This document shows positions 52,505 to 60,476 of a DNA stretch of 64,000 nucleotides, piece by piece. Source of the stretch: Curtobacterium sp. ISL-83 (GTDB taxonomy: Bacteria; Actinomycetota; Actinomycetes; Actinomycetales; Microbacteriaceae); the NCBI RefSeq assembly GCF_018613895.1, contig NZ_JAGGPH010000013.1, positions 1 through 64,000 of the forward strand, given 5' to 3'. A program made the position numbers and the translations under genes. The stretch's first letter is position 1, and each line of letters begins with the position of its first letter. The notes below the pieces were generated by a model. That model had not been told where the DNA came from, did not search any database, and saw nothing but the letters and a program-made list of their open reading frames with translations.

Positions 52505-53844
52505 CGCGTGGCGCCCGTTCCGGGGAGTCCCATGTGGGTCAGGACGGCGGGCAGTCCGTTGCGCAGCACGTAGCGGACCGTGTTCCAGTCGTGGGCGGAA
52601 CCGGGCGAGACGACGAGGGCCGTCTGCATGCCCGCGTGCTCGGCCGCAGCCCGCAGCGTCGCGGTCGAGACCTTGTACGGAGCGTCGGCTCCACCGACCC
52701 CGAACACGGTGAGGTGGTCCTGGTACCGCCCGTGCCGCTGCATGATCGCGACCGGGGCGGCCGCGCGGTACGCCGCCGCCGAACCGCCGAAGCCGACCGC
52801 GATCGTGTGGTGCTCGTCGCCGTTCGTCGGCACGAGCTCGCTCGAGATCGCCAGGGCACTGCCGAAGACGTCCGGTCGAGCGGTCGAGAACTGCATCGCG
52901 CAGGTCGCACCCTCGGAGAAGCCGACGACCCCCCAGCCGTTCGGCCCCGATGCCACGCGGAAGTGCTGCTTCACCCAGTCCACGGTGTCGATCATGACGT
53001 ACGAAGCCGCTCGACCGAGGCGCCGCGAGTCGACGCACATCGGATTCCGAGCGGGCGCTCCCAGCTGGTCCGGGGCGACGACGATCGGCCCGAGGCCGTC
53101 GTGCGCCGCCGCGTAGCGGTTCAGGACCTGGTCGAGCGCACCGGTCTGGAACAGGTCCGCCGGCTGACCGGGTTGACCGGACAGCGCCACGAGCACCGGG
53201 AGCGTCGGCGGGTTCGCGGTCCGCGCCGCCGGTGGCAGCCACACGACCGCCTTCCGGCCGTGGAAGTGCGACACGGTCCCCGGGATGCGGACGCTGACCG
53301 CCTCGCCCCGTGTCGGCATGCCGGCCGGGGCGTGCCAGCTCGCGGGCTCGACGACCGAGCCATCGGGCACCGTGGCCGGCTTCAACGGGAGCGTCCGCGA
53401 CGGGTAGGGGTTCGTGGCGATCGCCTGCTGGATGTTCTTGTAGAACCCGAAGTCCACGTTGATGCCCAGCCCGACCGAGAGCGCGACCGCGCACACGGCG
53501 GTCAGGCCCACGATCCGGCGAGACCAGCCGCCCTGCACGAGCACGACCAGCCACATCGCGATCACGGCGCACCCGAACGCGAACCACCCGCGGGTCACCG
53601 GGGTGAAGGCGACGCCGAACGCGTCCTGCACGTCGCCGACCCACCACACCAGGAGCAGCCCGATCCCCGCGCCCGCCACGAGCGCTCCCAGCCGCACCAG
53701 GACGGCGAACAGGGCTGCTCGGTCCGCGGGACGGCGACGCAACGGTCCGGCGAGTGTCCACAGCGTCAGGAAGCCGGCGATGACGTACACCGGCACGAGG
53801 ACGTCGCGGCCGGTGATGGTGAGGTGGAGCAGGTCGTGGAGCAC
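52501..53844 (-). CDS. membrane-anchored alpha/beta hydrolase (esterase)
   Basis: 447 residues. Four N-terminal membrane helices (about 10-140) precede an extracytoplasmic esterase-fold domain with nucleophile GFSEGA, a Cys beside it, and catalytic His in GSAHDWNTVRYVL. It resembles the D-family esterase/mycolyltransferase-like fold. Paired in an operon with an aminoacyl-lipid synthase, it may cleave the aminoacyl-lipid or its lipid partner outside the membrane. CACGAT lies 6 nt before the GTG; the start is less certain than the rest. Confidence 0.82.
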   Translation of the reverse strand: MLHDLLHLTITGRDVLVPVYVIAGFLTLWTLAGPLRRRPADRAALFAVLVRLGALVAGAGIGLLLVWWVGDVQDAFGVAFTPVTRGWFAFGCAVIAMWLVVLVQGGWSRRIVGLTAVCAVALSVGLGINVDFGFYKNIQQAIATNPYPSRTLPLKPATVPDGSVVEPASWHAPAGMPTRGEAVSVRIPGTVSHFHGRKAVVWLPPAARTANPPTLPVLVALSGQPGQPADLFQTGALDQVLNRYAAAHDGLGPIVVAPDQLGAPARNPMCVDSRRLGRAASYVMIDTVDWVKQHFRVASGPNGWGVVGFSEGATCAMQFSTARPDVFGSALAISSELVPTNGDEHHTIAVGFGGSAAAYRAAAPVAIMQRHGRYQDHLTVFGVGGADAPYKVSTATLRAAAEHAGMQTALVVSPGSAHDWNTVRYVLRNGLPAVLTHMGLPGTGATR

Positions 53845-53974
53845 AGTGTCATCGTGGTGCCGCGGCGCTGCCCTCCGCCCCCCGAACCGCTTCTGCTGTT
53901 CACAGGCTCGGCATCGCACGCTCCCAGGGATCGTTCGGCGTCATCTCAGCTGCGGTCTCGCCGGGCATGGTGAG

Positions 53975-54000
53975 GAGGGGCACCGCGAGCGGTGCCCCTC
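53975..54000. terminator. hairpin after the chaplin-like gene
   Basis: GAGGGGCACCG, loop CGAG, CGGTGCCCCTC, 13 nt past the stop codon of the surface-protein gene. Confidence 0.75.
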
Positions 54001-54013
54001 CGTCACGCGGTCG

Positions 54014-56080
54014 TCAGGCTCGACGACGCAGGACCAGCGTCCCCGCTCCGGCGAGGAGCAGGAGCAGTGCCATCCCCAGCGGGACCACCGGGGAGGTGGC
54101 ACCCGTGTAGGCGAGCGTCGACTGCGTGGAACCGGCGACGGCCGTCTGGCCGCCGGTCGCGACCGTCGCGATGCCGGCAGTCGCCGTGACCGTGGCCGCC
54201 GGACGGGAGGCCGTGGTCACCGCCGCACCGCCGGTGCTGGTGGTCGGGGTGGTCACCACGACCGGGAGGCTGCCGTCACCCGAGCCGGACGGCGCGGTGC
54301 CGGGGTCGGTCGGGGTCGAGCCCGTGCCCGGGTCGGTCGGCGTGGTGCCCGTGCCGGGGTCGGTCGGCGTGGTGCCCGTGCCGGGGTCGGTCGGCGTGGT
54401 GCCCGTGCCGGGGTCGGTCGGGGTCGTGCCCGTGCCCGGGCCGGTCGGGGTCGTGCCCGTGCCGGGGTCGGCGGGGGTGGTGGTCGCACCGCTCCCGATC
54501 ACTCCGACGCCGTTGCCACCGATGGTGACCGGGACGCTGACGACCGGGGTCACCTGCGTACCCGAACCGGTCCCGCCGGCACCGGACGTGGTGCCACCGG
54601 TCACCGGGACGGTGCCGGTCGAACCAGAACCAGTCGAACCGGTCGTGCCGGTGCTCGTGCCGTCACCGAGAACACCGATGCCGTTACCACCGACCGTCAC
54701 CGGGACGCCGACGACCGGGGTCACCTGCGTGCCCGAACCCGTGCCGTTCGCACCCGACGTGGTCCCACCAGCCGCCGGGACCGAACCCGTCGAACCAGAC
54801 CCAGTCGAACCAGAACCCGTCGACCCGGCCGTGCCGGCGCTCGCACCGTCACCGAGAACACCGATGCCGTTGCCGTTGCCACCGACCGTCACCGGGACGC
54901 TGACCACCGGGGTCACCTGCGTACCCGAGGCCGTACCGTTCGCACCCGACGTGGTCCCACCAGCCGCCGGGACCGAACCCGTCGAACCAGAACCAGTCGA
55001 ACCAGAACCCGTCGACCCGGCCGTGCCGGTGCTCGCACCGTCACCGAGGACACCGATGCCGTTGCCACCGACCGTCACCGGGACGCTGACCACCGGGGTC
55101 ACCTGCGTGCCCGAACCCGTGCCGTTCGCACCCGACGTGGTCCCACCAGCCGCCGGGACCGAACCCGTCGAACCAGAACCAGTCGAACCAGAGCCCGTCG
55201 TACCCGTGCTCGTGCCGTCACCGACGACACCGAGCCCGTTGCCCGACACGCTGACCGGGACCGACACCCCGCCGAGCACCTGCGTGCCCGCGAGCAGGCC
55301 GCCCGCACCGGAGGTGCTCCCCGACCCGGCAGCCGGGGTGGTGGGCGTCGCCGCCGGCGAGGACGAGGTCCCCGTCGCGGCACCGTCACCCAGGACGCCG
55401 ATGCCGTTGCCGGCCACCGTCACGGGGACGGACACGACCGGCGCGACCTGCGTTCCCGACGCGGTGCCGTCCGTACCGGAGGTGCTCGGCGCGGCAGCCG
55501 CGGGGGTGGAGGTGGTGGGAGCAGCGGCGGACCCTGCACTGGAGGACGAGGTCGCGTCCCCGAGGGCCGCGATCGCGTTGCCGCTCGCGGTCACCGGTGC
55601 GCTGACGGCTCCGGCGACCTGCGTGCCGGAGGCGGTCCCACCGGTCCCGGAGGTCGACGGCGCCGTGGCCGCCGGGGCGGCGGCGGCCGGAGCAGCTGCC
55701 GCGGGGGCCGCTGCGCTGGTCGCGTCACCCGCGACGGCGACCGCGTTGCCCGCGACGCGGACCGGGGCGACGACGTCCGGGGCGACCTGCGTGCCGGATG
55801 CCGTGCCTCCCGTCCCGGACGTGGTCGGGACGGTCGTGCTCGTGGGCGAGGGAGCCGGGGCGGTGGCGGCCGGAGCCGTCGACGAGACGGCGTTGCCGAC
55901 CACCCCGAGGGCGGTGCCCGCGACGGAGACCGGTGCAGTGACGGACGGGGCAACCTGTGTGCCCGAGGCGATGCCGTCCGCGCCGGAGGTGGTCGCCGCG
56001 TTCGCGACAGCCGTCCCTCCGAGCGTCAGCCCGCCGACGAAGAGGGCGAACCAGAGCCCTCTGCAGACGTTCTTGTTCAT
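54014..56080 (-). CDS. chaplin-like repeat surface protein with LAYTG sorting signal
   Basis: 688 residues. A signal peptide (cleavage near VANAATT, about residue 29) is followed by nine repeats of ~55 residues, each with the core SGxxGxxSGTQVxPxVxxPV then VxGNxxxVxGD; this pattern is that of chaplin/DUF320 domains, but the chaplin Cys pair is absent. Between repeats lie Ala/Pro/Thr or Gly/Ser/Thr linkers, then PDPGTGTTPT decamers, a Thr/Ala stalk, and a C-terminal LAYTG motif, membrane helix and RRRA tail, the signal for a class E-type sortase. GGAG precedes the ATG. Confidence 0.82.
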   Translation of the reverse strand: MNKNVCRGLWFALFVGGLTLGGTAVANAATTSGADGIASGTQVAPSVTAPVSVAGTALGVVGNAVSSTAPAATAPAPSPTSTTVPTTSGTGGTASGTQVAPDVVAPVRVAGNAVAVAGDATSAAAPAAAAPAAAAPAATAPSTSGTGGTASGTQVAGAVSAPVTASGNAIAALGDATSSSSAGSAAAPTTSTPAAAAPSTSGTDGTASGTQVAPVVSVPVTVAGNGIGVLGDGAATGTSSSPAATPTTPAAGSGSTSGAGGLLAGTQVLGGVSVPVSVSGNGLGVVGDGTSTGTTGSGSTGSGSTGSVPAAGGTTSGANGTGSGTQVTPVVSVPVTVGGNGIGVLGDGASTGTAGSTGSGSTGSGSTGSVPAAGGTTSGANGTASGTQVTPVVSVPVTVGGNGNGIGVLGDGASAGTAGSTGSGSTGSGSTGSVPAAGGTTSGANGTGSGTQVTPVVGVPVTVGGNGIGVLGDGTSTGTTGSTGSGSTGTVPVTGGTTSGAGGTGSGTQVTPVVSVPVTIGGNGVGVIGSGATTTPADPGTGTTPTGPGTGTTPTDPGTGTTPTDPGTGTTPTDPGTGTTPTDPGTGSTPTDPGTAPSGSGDGSLPVVVTTPTTSTGGAAVTTASRPAATVTATAGIATVATGGQTAVAGSTQSTLAYTGATSPVVPLGMALLLLLAGAGTLVLRRRA
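54288..54480. repeat. 30-bp coding repeats in the surface-protein stalk
   Basis: GGTCGGCGTGGTGCCCGTGCCG-like units recur about six times and encode the PDPGTGTTPT decamers. They are in frame. Confidence 0.85.
54530..55230. repeat. large coding repeats of the chaplin-like protein
   Basis: Four near-identical units of about 170-190 bp encode repeats 5-8, including the TGSGSTGSGSTG linkers. The high DNA identity suggests recent duplication or gene conversion, and the copy number is likely to vary between strains. Confidence 0.8.
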
Positions 56081-56166
56081 GGTCGTTCACTCCTGATCGA
56101 GATCGATGATCGGCCGAGGTCTCGGCCGGTGATGCGTGCCTGCCGTGACGGACAGGAGCATCGATC

Positions 56167-57417
56167 TCAGTCAGGTGCGACGTCGTGCTCGCCGACGACC
56201 GACGCGGGGACCGCGTCGTCGCCGACCGTGCCGCGAGACCCCGCGGCGAGGGAGAACTGGTCGTCGGCGCCACCGACGATGCCGACCGCGGCGGAGCCGC
56301 TCGTCCCGGCGCTCGCGGTCCCGCCGAGCGTTCCGGCGACCGGACCCTCGAGCGGGGCCGGCACGCCGTGCTGGCCGACGGGGACGGCGAGTGCGGGCCC
56401 GCCGAGCGTGGCCGTTCCACCGGCTCCGCCGGTCAGCCGGACGCCGAACGCGGTGGAGGCGGCGACCGCGCCGTCGACCCGCGCGCGGTCCGCAACGGGG
56501 CGGCCGCTGGCGGCCACGCCGAGAGCGGCGACGGTCGCAGTGCGCACCGCGCCGGGTCGCGACCCGGCCGGGTCGACTGCGACGGTCGACGGCCCGTCGG
56601 GGACGGAACCGAGCACCGGACCGACGGGGGGGCCGAGAACGGGCACCGAGCCTCCAGGCAGGATCCCGACCACCGGCGGCAGTGCGCCGTCCACGGTGCC
56701 GGGGAGGGATCCGACGACCGTGCCGACGTCACCGAGGACGTCGTCCACGACGCCGGCGACCGGCCCCGTCACGGTCCCGACGGTGTCGTTCCCGAGCACG
56801 GTGCCGACGATCGGCAGGCCGCCGACGACACCGTCGACCGTGCCGACGACGCTCGTGACGGGCCGCGCGCCAGCCACCGATCCGATGGTGCTGGAGACGG
56901 GTCGGACCACGGTCGAGACGGCGTGGGTCACCGGCCGGGAGGCACTGCTCACCACGTGCGCGACGGCCGCGGTCACCGGGCTGGTCACGCTGGGAGCGGG
57001 CGCTGCCGGACGAGCAGGGAGAGCGGGGACGTGCGGCGCAGCGGGCTTCGGCGCCGCGGGCTTCGGCGCCGGAGCAGGGCTCGACGGCGCCGGCGTGACG
57101 GGCGCGGGACGGGACGGAGCCGGGCGGCTCGGCACCGTGGGAGCCGGAGCGGCCGGCGACGGTGCGACGACCTCCCGGACCGGTGCGACCGCGGTGCCGA
57201 CCGTCGAGCCGACGGCCGAGGACGTCGCGTGCACGGTGTCGCGCACCCCGCCGACGACGCTCCCGACCACGCCGTGCGTCGCCGGTGCGGACTCCGCGGC
57301 AGCGGCCGGGCGCGCGCCGAGCAGGAGGGCCATGACGACTAATGCGACCGCGATCCCGACGCCCGCGAGGGCGTACCGGAGGACCGCGCAGAAGGGTGCA
57401 CGAAGCGTCGGTTCCAT
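56167..57417 (-). CDS. secreted Pro/Val/Gly-rich protein
   Basis: 416 residues. A signal peptide with a long hydrophobic core ends at ARPAAAAESA (about residue 42). Next come a Pro/Ala region (PAPSSPAPAPKPAAPKPAAP) and a Val/Gly/Thr-rich region with many VVGTVxG and PVxGxV words, and an acidic end. There is no sorting motif or membrane anchor. No family recognised. GGAGGTGA precedes the ATG. It lies 86 nt upstream of the chaplin-like gene on the same strand, so the two are probably co-expressed envelope proteins. Confidence 0.75.
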   Translation of the reverse strand: MEPTLRAPFCAVLRYALAGVGIAVALVVMALLLGARPAAAAESAPATHGVVGSVVGGVRDTVHATSSAVGSTVGTAVAPVREVVAPSPAAPAPTVPSRPAPSRPAPVTPAPSSPAPAPKPAAPKPAAPHVPALPARPAAPAPSVTSPVTAAVAHVVSSASRPVTHAVSTVVRPVSSTIGSVAGARPVTSVVGTVDGVVGGLPIVGTVLGNDTVGTVTGPVAGVVDDVLGDVGTVVGSLPGTVDGALPPVVGILPGGSVPVLGPPVGPVLGSVPDGPSTVAVDPAGSRPGAVRTATVAALGVAASGRPVADRARVDGAVAASTAFGVRLTGGAGGTATLGGPALAVPVGQHGVPAPLEGPVAGTLGGTASAGTSGSAAVGIVGGADDQFSLAAGSRGTVGDDAVPASVVGEHDVAPD

Positions 57418-57528
57418 GCGCTCACCTCCTGATCTCGGTTGCGCACATAGAGTGGTTGACCGGCACGGTACGCCCGTCCGCGCGATTCCGCATCTGGTTC
57501 GTCGAAAAAACGTCAGGAAAGGCCGTCC

Positions 57529-57960
57529 GTGGCTTCGATCTTCAGCGCTCCGACCCGCAACCTGGACATCGTGACTCTGCACGAGATCCTCCGACTGCGG
57601 CAGGACGTCTTCGTCGTCGAGCAGGCGTGCGCCTACCCGGACATGGACGGGCGCGACCTCGAACCCGGGACGGTGCAGTACTGGATGGGGCAGGGCAGCG
57701 TGGACGCGACCCTCCGGTTCCTGCGCGAGCCGGACGGCACCGAGCGGATCGGCCGGGTCGCGACCGCCGAGCGGGCACGCGGCCAGGGGCTCGCCGGGCA
57801 GCTGATCGAGGCGGCGATCGCGGACTCGCGGACCGCGTCGATCGCGCTCGCGGCGCAGGCGCACCTCGAGCACTGGTACGGCCGGTTCGGCTTCGTGCGG
57901 TCCGGGGACGAGTTCTTCGAGGACGGCATCCGACACGTGCCGATGACGCGGCGGCGCTGA
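57529..57960 (+). CDS. GNAT family N-acetyltransferase (ElaA-like)
   Basis: 143 residues. LRLRQDVFVVEQACAYPDMDGRDLEPGTVQYW is the ElaA-type start and the acetyl-CoA loop is RVATAERARGQGLAGQLIEAA (RxxGxG/A pattern), followed by HLEHWYGRFGFVRSG. The substrate is unknown. AGGAAAGG lies 6 nt before the GTG. It is divergent from the secreted-protein operon. Confidence 0.88.
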   Translation: MASIFSAPTRNLDIVTLHEILRLRQDVFVVEQACAYPDMDGRDLEPGTVQYWMGQGSVDATLRFLREPDGTERIGRVATAERARGQGLAGQLIEAAIADSRTASIALAAQAHLEHWYGRFGFVRSGDEFFEDGIRHVPMTRRR

Positions 57961-58020
57961 GCCCTCGGGCCGGGGCGGCGACGCGGGGCCGGCGGCGCGC
58001 AGACGGCTGCGCCCGGGTCA

Positions 58021-58082
58021 GGCGTGCTGCGCCGCGGTCGGGCGTGCTCCACCCTGGCGTGCTGCGCCGCGGTCGGGCGTGC
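58021..58082. repeat. 2 x 27-bp direct repeat
   Basis: GGCGTGCTGCGCCGCGGTCG... occurs at 58021-58047 and 58056-58082, in the spacer between the convergent acetyltransferase and Lrp genes. No gene. Confidence 0.8.
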
Positions 58083-58092
58083 GGCGGCTCGG

Positions 58093-58620
58093 TCAGGCGT
58101 GCCAGCGTCGGAGTTCGTCGAACGACCGGGCCTGGTCGGACCGCTGGGCGACCAGGCGCTCGAAGACGATGTTCGTCTGCGTCGTCGCGACCGACGGGTC
58201 CCCGCTGAGCTCGTCGGCCACGAAGTCGCGCAACTGCTCGGTCGAGGTGCACGCGATGTGCACCAGGAAGTCCTTGTCCCCGGCGAGGAAGGACACGTCC
58301 TGCACGACGGGCACCCGGAGGAGCCGCTTGGCGAACTCCCGGAGTTCGTGCCGCGCGGCGGCGTGCACGCGGACGGACACCATCGCCTCGATCGAGAAGC
58401 CCAGCCGGGCCACGTCGACGTCGGCCCGGTAGCCGCGGATCACGCCGGCGTCCTCGAGCGCACGGACCCGCGTCAGGCAGGTGGACGGCGCGATGCCGAC
58501 CGCTGTGGCGAGTCGGTTGTTCGGGATCCTGGCGTCCGCGGCGAGCGTCCAGAGGATGCGCTCGTCGACCTCGTCGAGGCGCGGCGCGGGGTCGGAGAGA
58601 CGAGCGGCACGGTCGGACAC
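58093..58620 (-). CDS. Lrp/AsnC family transcriptional regulator
   Basis: 175 residues. HTH: RLDEVDERILWTLAADARIPNNRLATAVGIAPSTCLTRVRALEDAGVIRGYRADVD; then the RAM effector domain (VSVRVHAAARHELREFAKRL ... DFLVHIACTS). It probably senses an amino acid. The GTG start lies 6 nt after TACCGT (leaderless); a longer start would run into the tandem repeat upstream. Confidence 0.9.
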   Translation of the reverse strand: MSDRAARLSDPAPRLDEVDERILWTLAADARIPNNRLATAVGIAPSTCLTRVRALEDAGVIRGYRADVDVARLGFSIEAMVSVRVHAAARHELREFAKRLLRVPVVQDVSFLAGDKDFLVHIACTSTEQLRDFVADELSGDPSVATTQTNIVFERLVAQRSDQARSFDELRRWHA

Positions 58621-58631
58621 GCCTCGACGGT

Positions 58632-58691
58632 ACCGCGTCGGTGCGTCCGCCACCGCGTCGGTACGTCCGCCACCGCGTCGGTACGTCTACA
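58632..58691. repeat. 3 x 20-bp tandem repeat upstream of the Lrp gene
   Basis: The unit ACCGCGTCGGTACGTCCGCC covers the region from just past the Lrp -10 to the stop of the next gene; each copy can place another ACGGTA-like box. Confidence 0.8.
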
Positions 58692-59202
58692 TCGCCAGGG
58701 TCATGCCGACGATGGCGACCGTCATCGCGAAGACCTCGCCGCTCCGGACCGCACGCCGGTCCTCACGCGCCCACTCGAAGCGGAGCAGCCACCCGCTGAA
58801 GGCGCAGTAGCCGATCACACCGACCCCGAGGACCGCGGAGAGTGCGATGCCGTGCCCGGCGTGGCCGTCCGCGATCCCGGTGGCGTGGCCCATCAGGAGC
58901 ATCCCCGCCATCACCACCGCCGAGAGGGCCCGGTGGACGTCCATCGGTTCCGCCCGACGACCGTCTGGCCGTCGACGCCGCATCACGGGCAGGGGCGCGA
59001 GGAGCAGCAGGAGCGTGGCAGCGAAAAGGGTCCACACCGCGCCCGCGTGCACGACCGGCAGCAGCATCGCGACGAGCATCACCGTCGCGGGGACGATCAC
59101 ACCGGGCCGCGGCCGGTACCGCTCCCCGACGATGCAACAGACCGACGCGAACTGCGGCACGACCAGCATCGCGTCGGCGACGGTCTCGTGCACGGCGGTC
59201 AT
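58687..59202 (-). CDS. hypothetical His-containing membrane protein (DUF5134-like)
   Basis: 171 residues with five predicted helices. Conserved-looking residues are in VVHAGAVWTL, MGHATGIADGHAGHGIAL and the amphipathic end. The look is that of DUF5134-type actinobacterial membrane proteins, but the family call is tentative. The stop lies in a 20-bp tandem repeat. It starts 24 nt after the DUF5997 stop and may be in its operon. Confidence 0.6.
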   Translation of the reverse strand: MTAVHETVADAMLVVPQFASVCCIVGERYRPRPGVIVPATVMLVAMLLPVVHAGAVWTLFAATLLLLLAPLPVMRRRRPDGRRAEPMDVHRALSAVVMAGMLLMGHATGIADGHAGHGIALSAVLGVGVIGYCAFSGWLLRFEWAREDRRAVRSGEVFAMTVAIVGMTLAM

Positions 59203-59225
59203 GAGCGGGCGGCGTGGCGCGGAGG

Positions 59226-59609
59226 TCAGTCCTGCGCGGCTGCCTTCGCGGCGCGCTCCTGCTTCACCCGGGCGTTCTCGGCGTGCACCGCTGCCTGGGT
59301 GGCGCGCTCGCGGACCAGCCACTCGGGCTTCTCCTGCAGCAGCGACTTGATCTGCTCGGTGGTCAGCGCATCGTCGACGCCCGCGCGGAGGAGCCCGGAG
59401 ATCGACACGCCGAGCTTCTGCGCCACGACGGGGCGCGGATGCGGGCCGTCGCGTCGGAGGTCCTCGAGCCACGCCGGCGGCTCCGTGCGGAGTTCGTCGA
59501 ACGCGGTCCGGCTGATCGGCTCGTTCCGGAAGGACTCCGGTGCGGCCGCCAGCAGGATGCCGAGCTTCTTCGCGGCCGTCTCGGGCTTCATGGTCTGTTC
59601 CTGCGCCAT
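59226..59609 (-). CDS. DUF5997 family protein
   Basis: 127 residues, all helical in appearance: TMKPETAAKKLGILLAAAPESFRNEPISRT, WLEDLRRDGPHPRPVVAQKLGVSISGLLRAG. This matches the actinobacterial DUF5997 family, of unknown function; the KLGVSISGLLRAG stretch could be a DNA-binding helix pair. TACCCT lies 7 nt before the ATG (leaderless). It is divergent, across 33 bp, from the LysR-domain protein, a pairing I recall from other actinobacteria. Confidence 0.8.
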   Translation of the reverse strand: MAQEQTMKPETAAKKLGILLAAAPESFRNEPISRTAFDELRTEPPAWLEDLRRDGPHPRPVVAQKLGVSISGLLRAGVDDALTTEQIKSLLQEKPEWLVRERATQAAVHAENARVKQERAAKAAAQD

Positions 59610-59642
59610 ACCGACAAGGGTACGGCCCGTATGCTCGTCTGC
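59610..59642. promoter_or_regulatory. 33-bp divergent leaderless promoter region
   Basis: TACCCT (minus, 59622-59617) and TATGCT (plus, 59630-59635) are each 7 nt from their ATG. The -35 zones must lie inside the opposite genes, so the two promoters interfere. Confidence 0.7.
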
Positions 59643-60434
59643 ATGACCGCGGCACTCACCATCGCCTTCGTTCCGGGGGTGTCGCCCGCGAAGTGGGTGC
59701 GCGTGTGGCGCGACCGCCACCCCGACGTCGAGCTCCTCGTCCGTCCGATCGGCCACGACCAGGTCGACGAGGTCCTCGCGGGCGACGCCGACATGGTGTT
59801 CGCTCGGCTTCCCGTGTCGGACGCCCTGCACGCGATCCCGCTCTGGACCGAGACGGCCGTGGTCGCGATGCCGAAGGACGCCCCGCTCGCAGAACGCGAC
59901 GACGTCACCGAGGCGGACCTCGCCGAACTCGACGTGCTCGACTCCGGCCCGGTGCCGGCCGACGTGGACGCGGTGCTCGACCTCGTCGAGGCCAACGTCG
60001 GGGTCGCCGTGCTCCCCCAGTCACTCTTCCGTGCGGCGAGCCGCAAGGACCTGGTCGCGCGCGCGCTCGTCGGCTCCCCCGGCACCCGGGTGGCGCTCGT
60101 GTGGCGGGACGACGACGCGACCGAGACCACCGAGGAGTTCATCGGTGTGGTCCGCGGGCGCACCGCGAACAGCTCGCGTCGACCGCAGGACCAGTCGGCC
60201 GACACGGAGGCGGAGGCCACCACCCGCCCCTCGCGGTCCGGTTCCGGGACCGGCGGCAAGGGAGCGAAGGCGGGCACTGCCGGCGGCAAGGCCACCGCCG
60301 CGAAGCAGGGCGGCGGCAAGAAGGGCGGCAACCGCCAGGCGAACGGCAAGGCGCCGTCCACCGGTCGTGGCCGGGGCCCGGGCATCGGGAAGACCAAGGG
60401 CAAGCCGTCGCGCGGGTCGAAGGGCAACCGCTGA
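59643..60434 (+). CDS. LysR substrate-binding-domain protein without HTH
   Basis: 263 residues. Residues 1-175 follow the LysR effector fold (LTIAFVPGVSPAKWVRVWRDRHPDVEL ... VVAMPKDAPLAERDDV ... VEANVGVAVLPQSLFRA) but the N-terminal HTH is absent: the ATG is directly at the domain start and fixed by TATGCT 7 nt upstream. Residues 176-263 are a basic Gly/Lys/Arg/Ser tail (GGKGAKAG, KQGGGKKGG) that could bind nucleic acid. A sensor acting with DUF5997 is a reasonable guess. Confidence 0.82.
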   Translation: MTAALTIAFVPGVSPAKWVRVWRDRHPDVELLVRPIGHDQVDEVLAGDADMVFARLPVSDALHAIPLWTETAVVAMPKDAPLAERDDVTEADLAELDVLDSGPVPADVDAVLDLVEANVGVAVLPQSLFRAASRKDLVARALVGSPGTRVALVWRDDDATETTEEFIGVVRGRTANSSRRPQDQSADTEAEATTRPSRSGSGTGGKGAKAGTAGGKATAAKQGGGKKGGNRQANGKAPSTGRGRGPGIGKTKGKPSRGSKGNR

Positions 60435-60476
60435 CCAGAGCGGTCCTCCTCCCGGGTCAGGGCACCACTTCCCGGG

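Noticed and set aside
52505-53761. N-terminal extension of the MprF-like frame to 1247 codons
   Set aside because: The extra part is Arg/Gly-rich shadow of the esterase gene; the ATG at 52504 with ATGA overlap is the natural start.
54288-54480. CRISPR-like or non-coding satellite
   Set aside because: Repeats are in frame and encode the Thr/Pro stalk of the surface protein.
53459-57574. 1371-codon plus-strand frame
   Set aside because: Antisense of the repeat surface protein and its partner; composition (TGRGRTR words) mirrors the Gly/Thr/Ser repeats.
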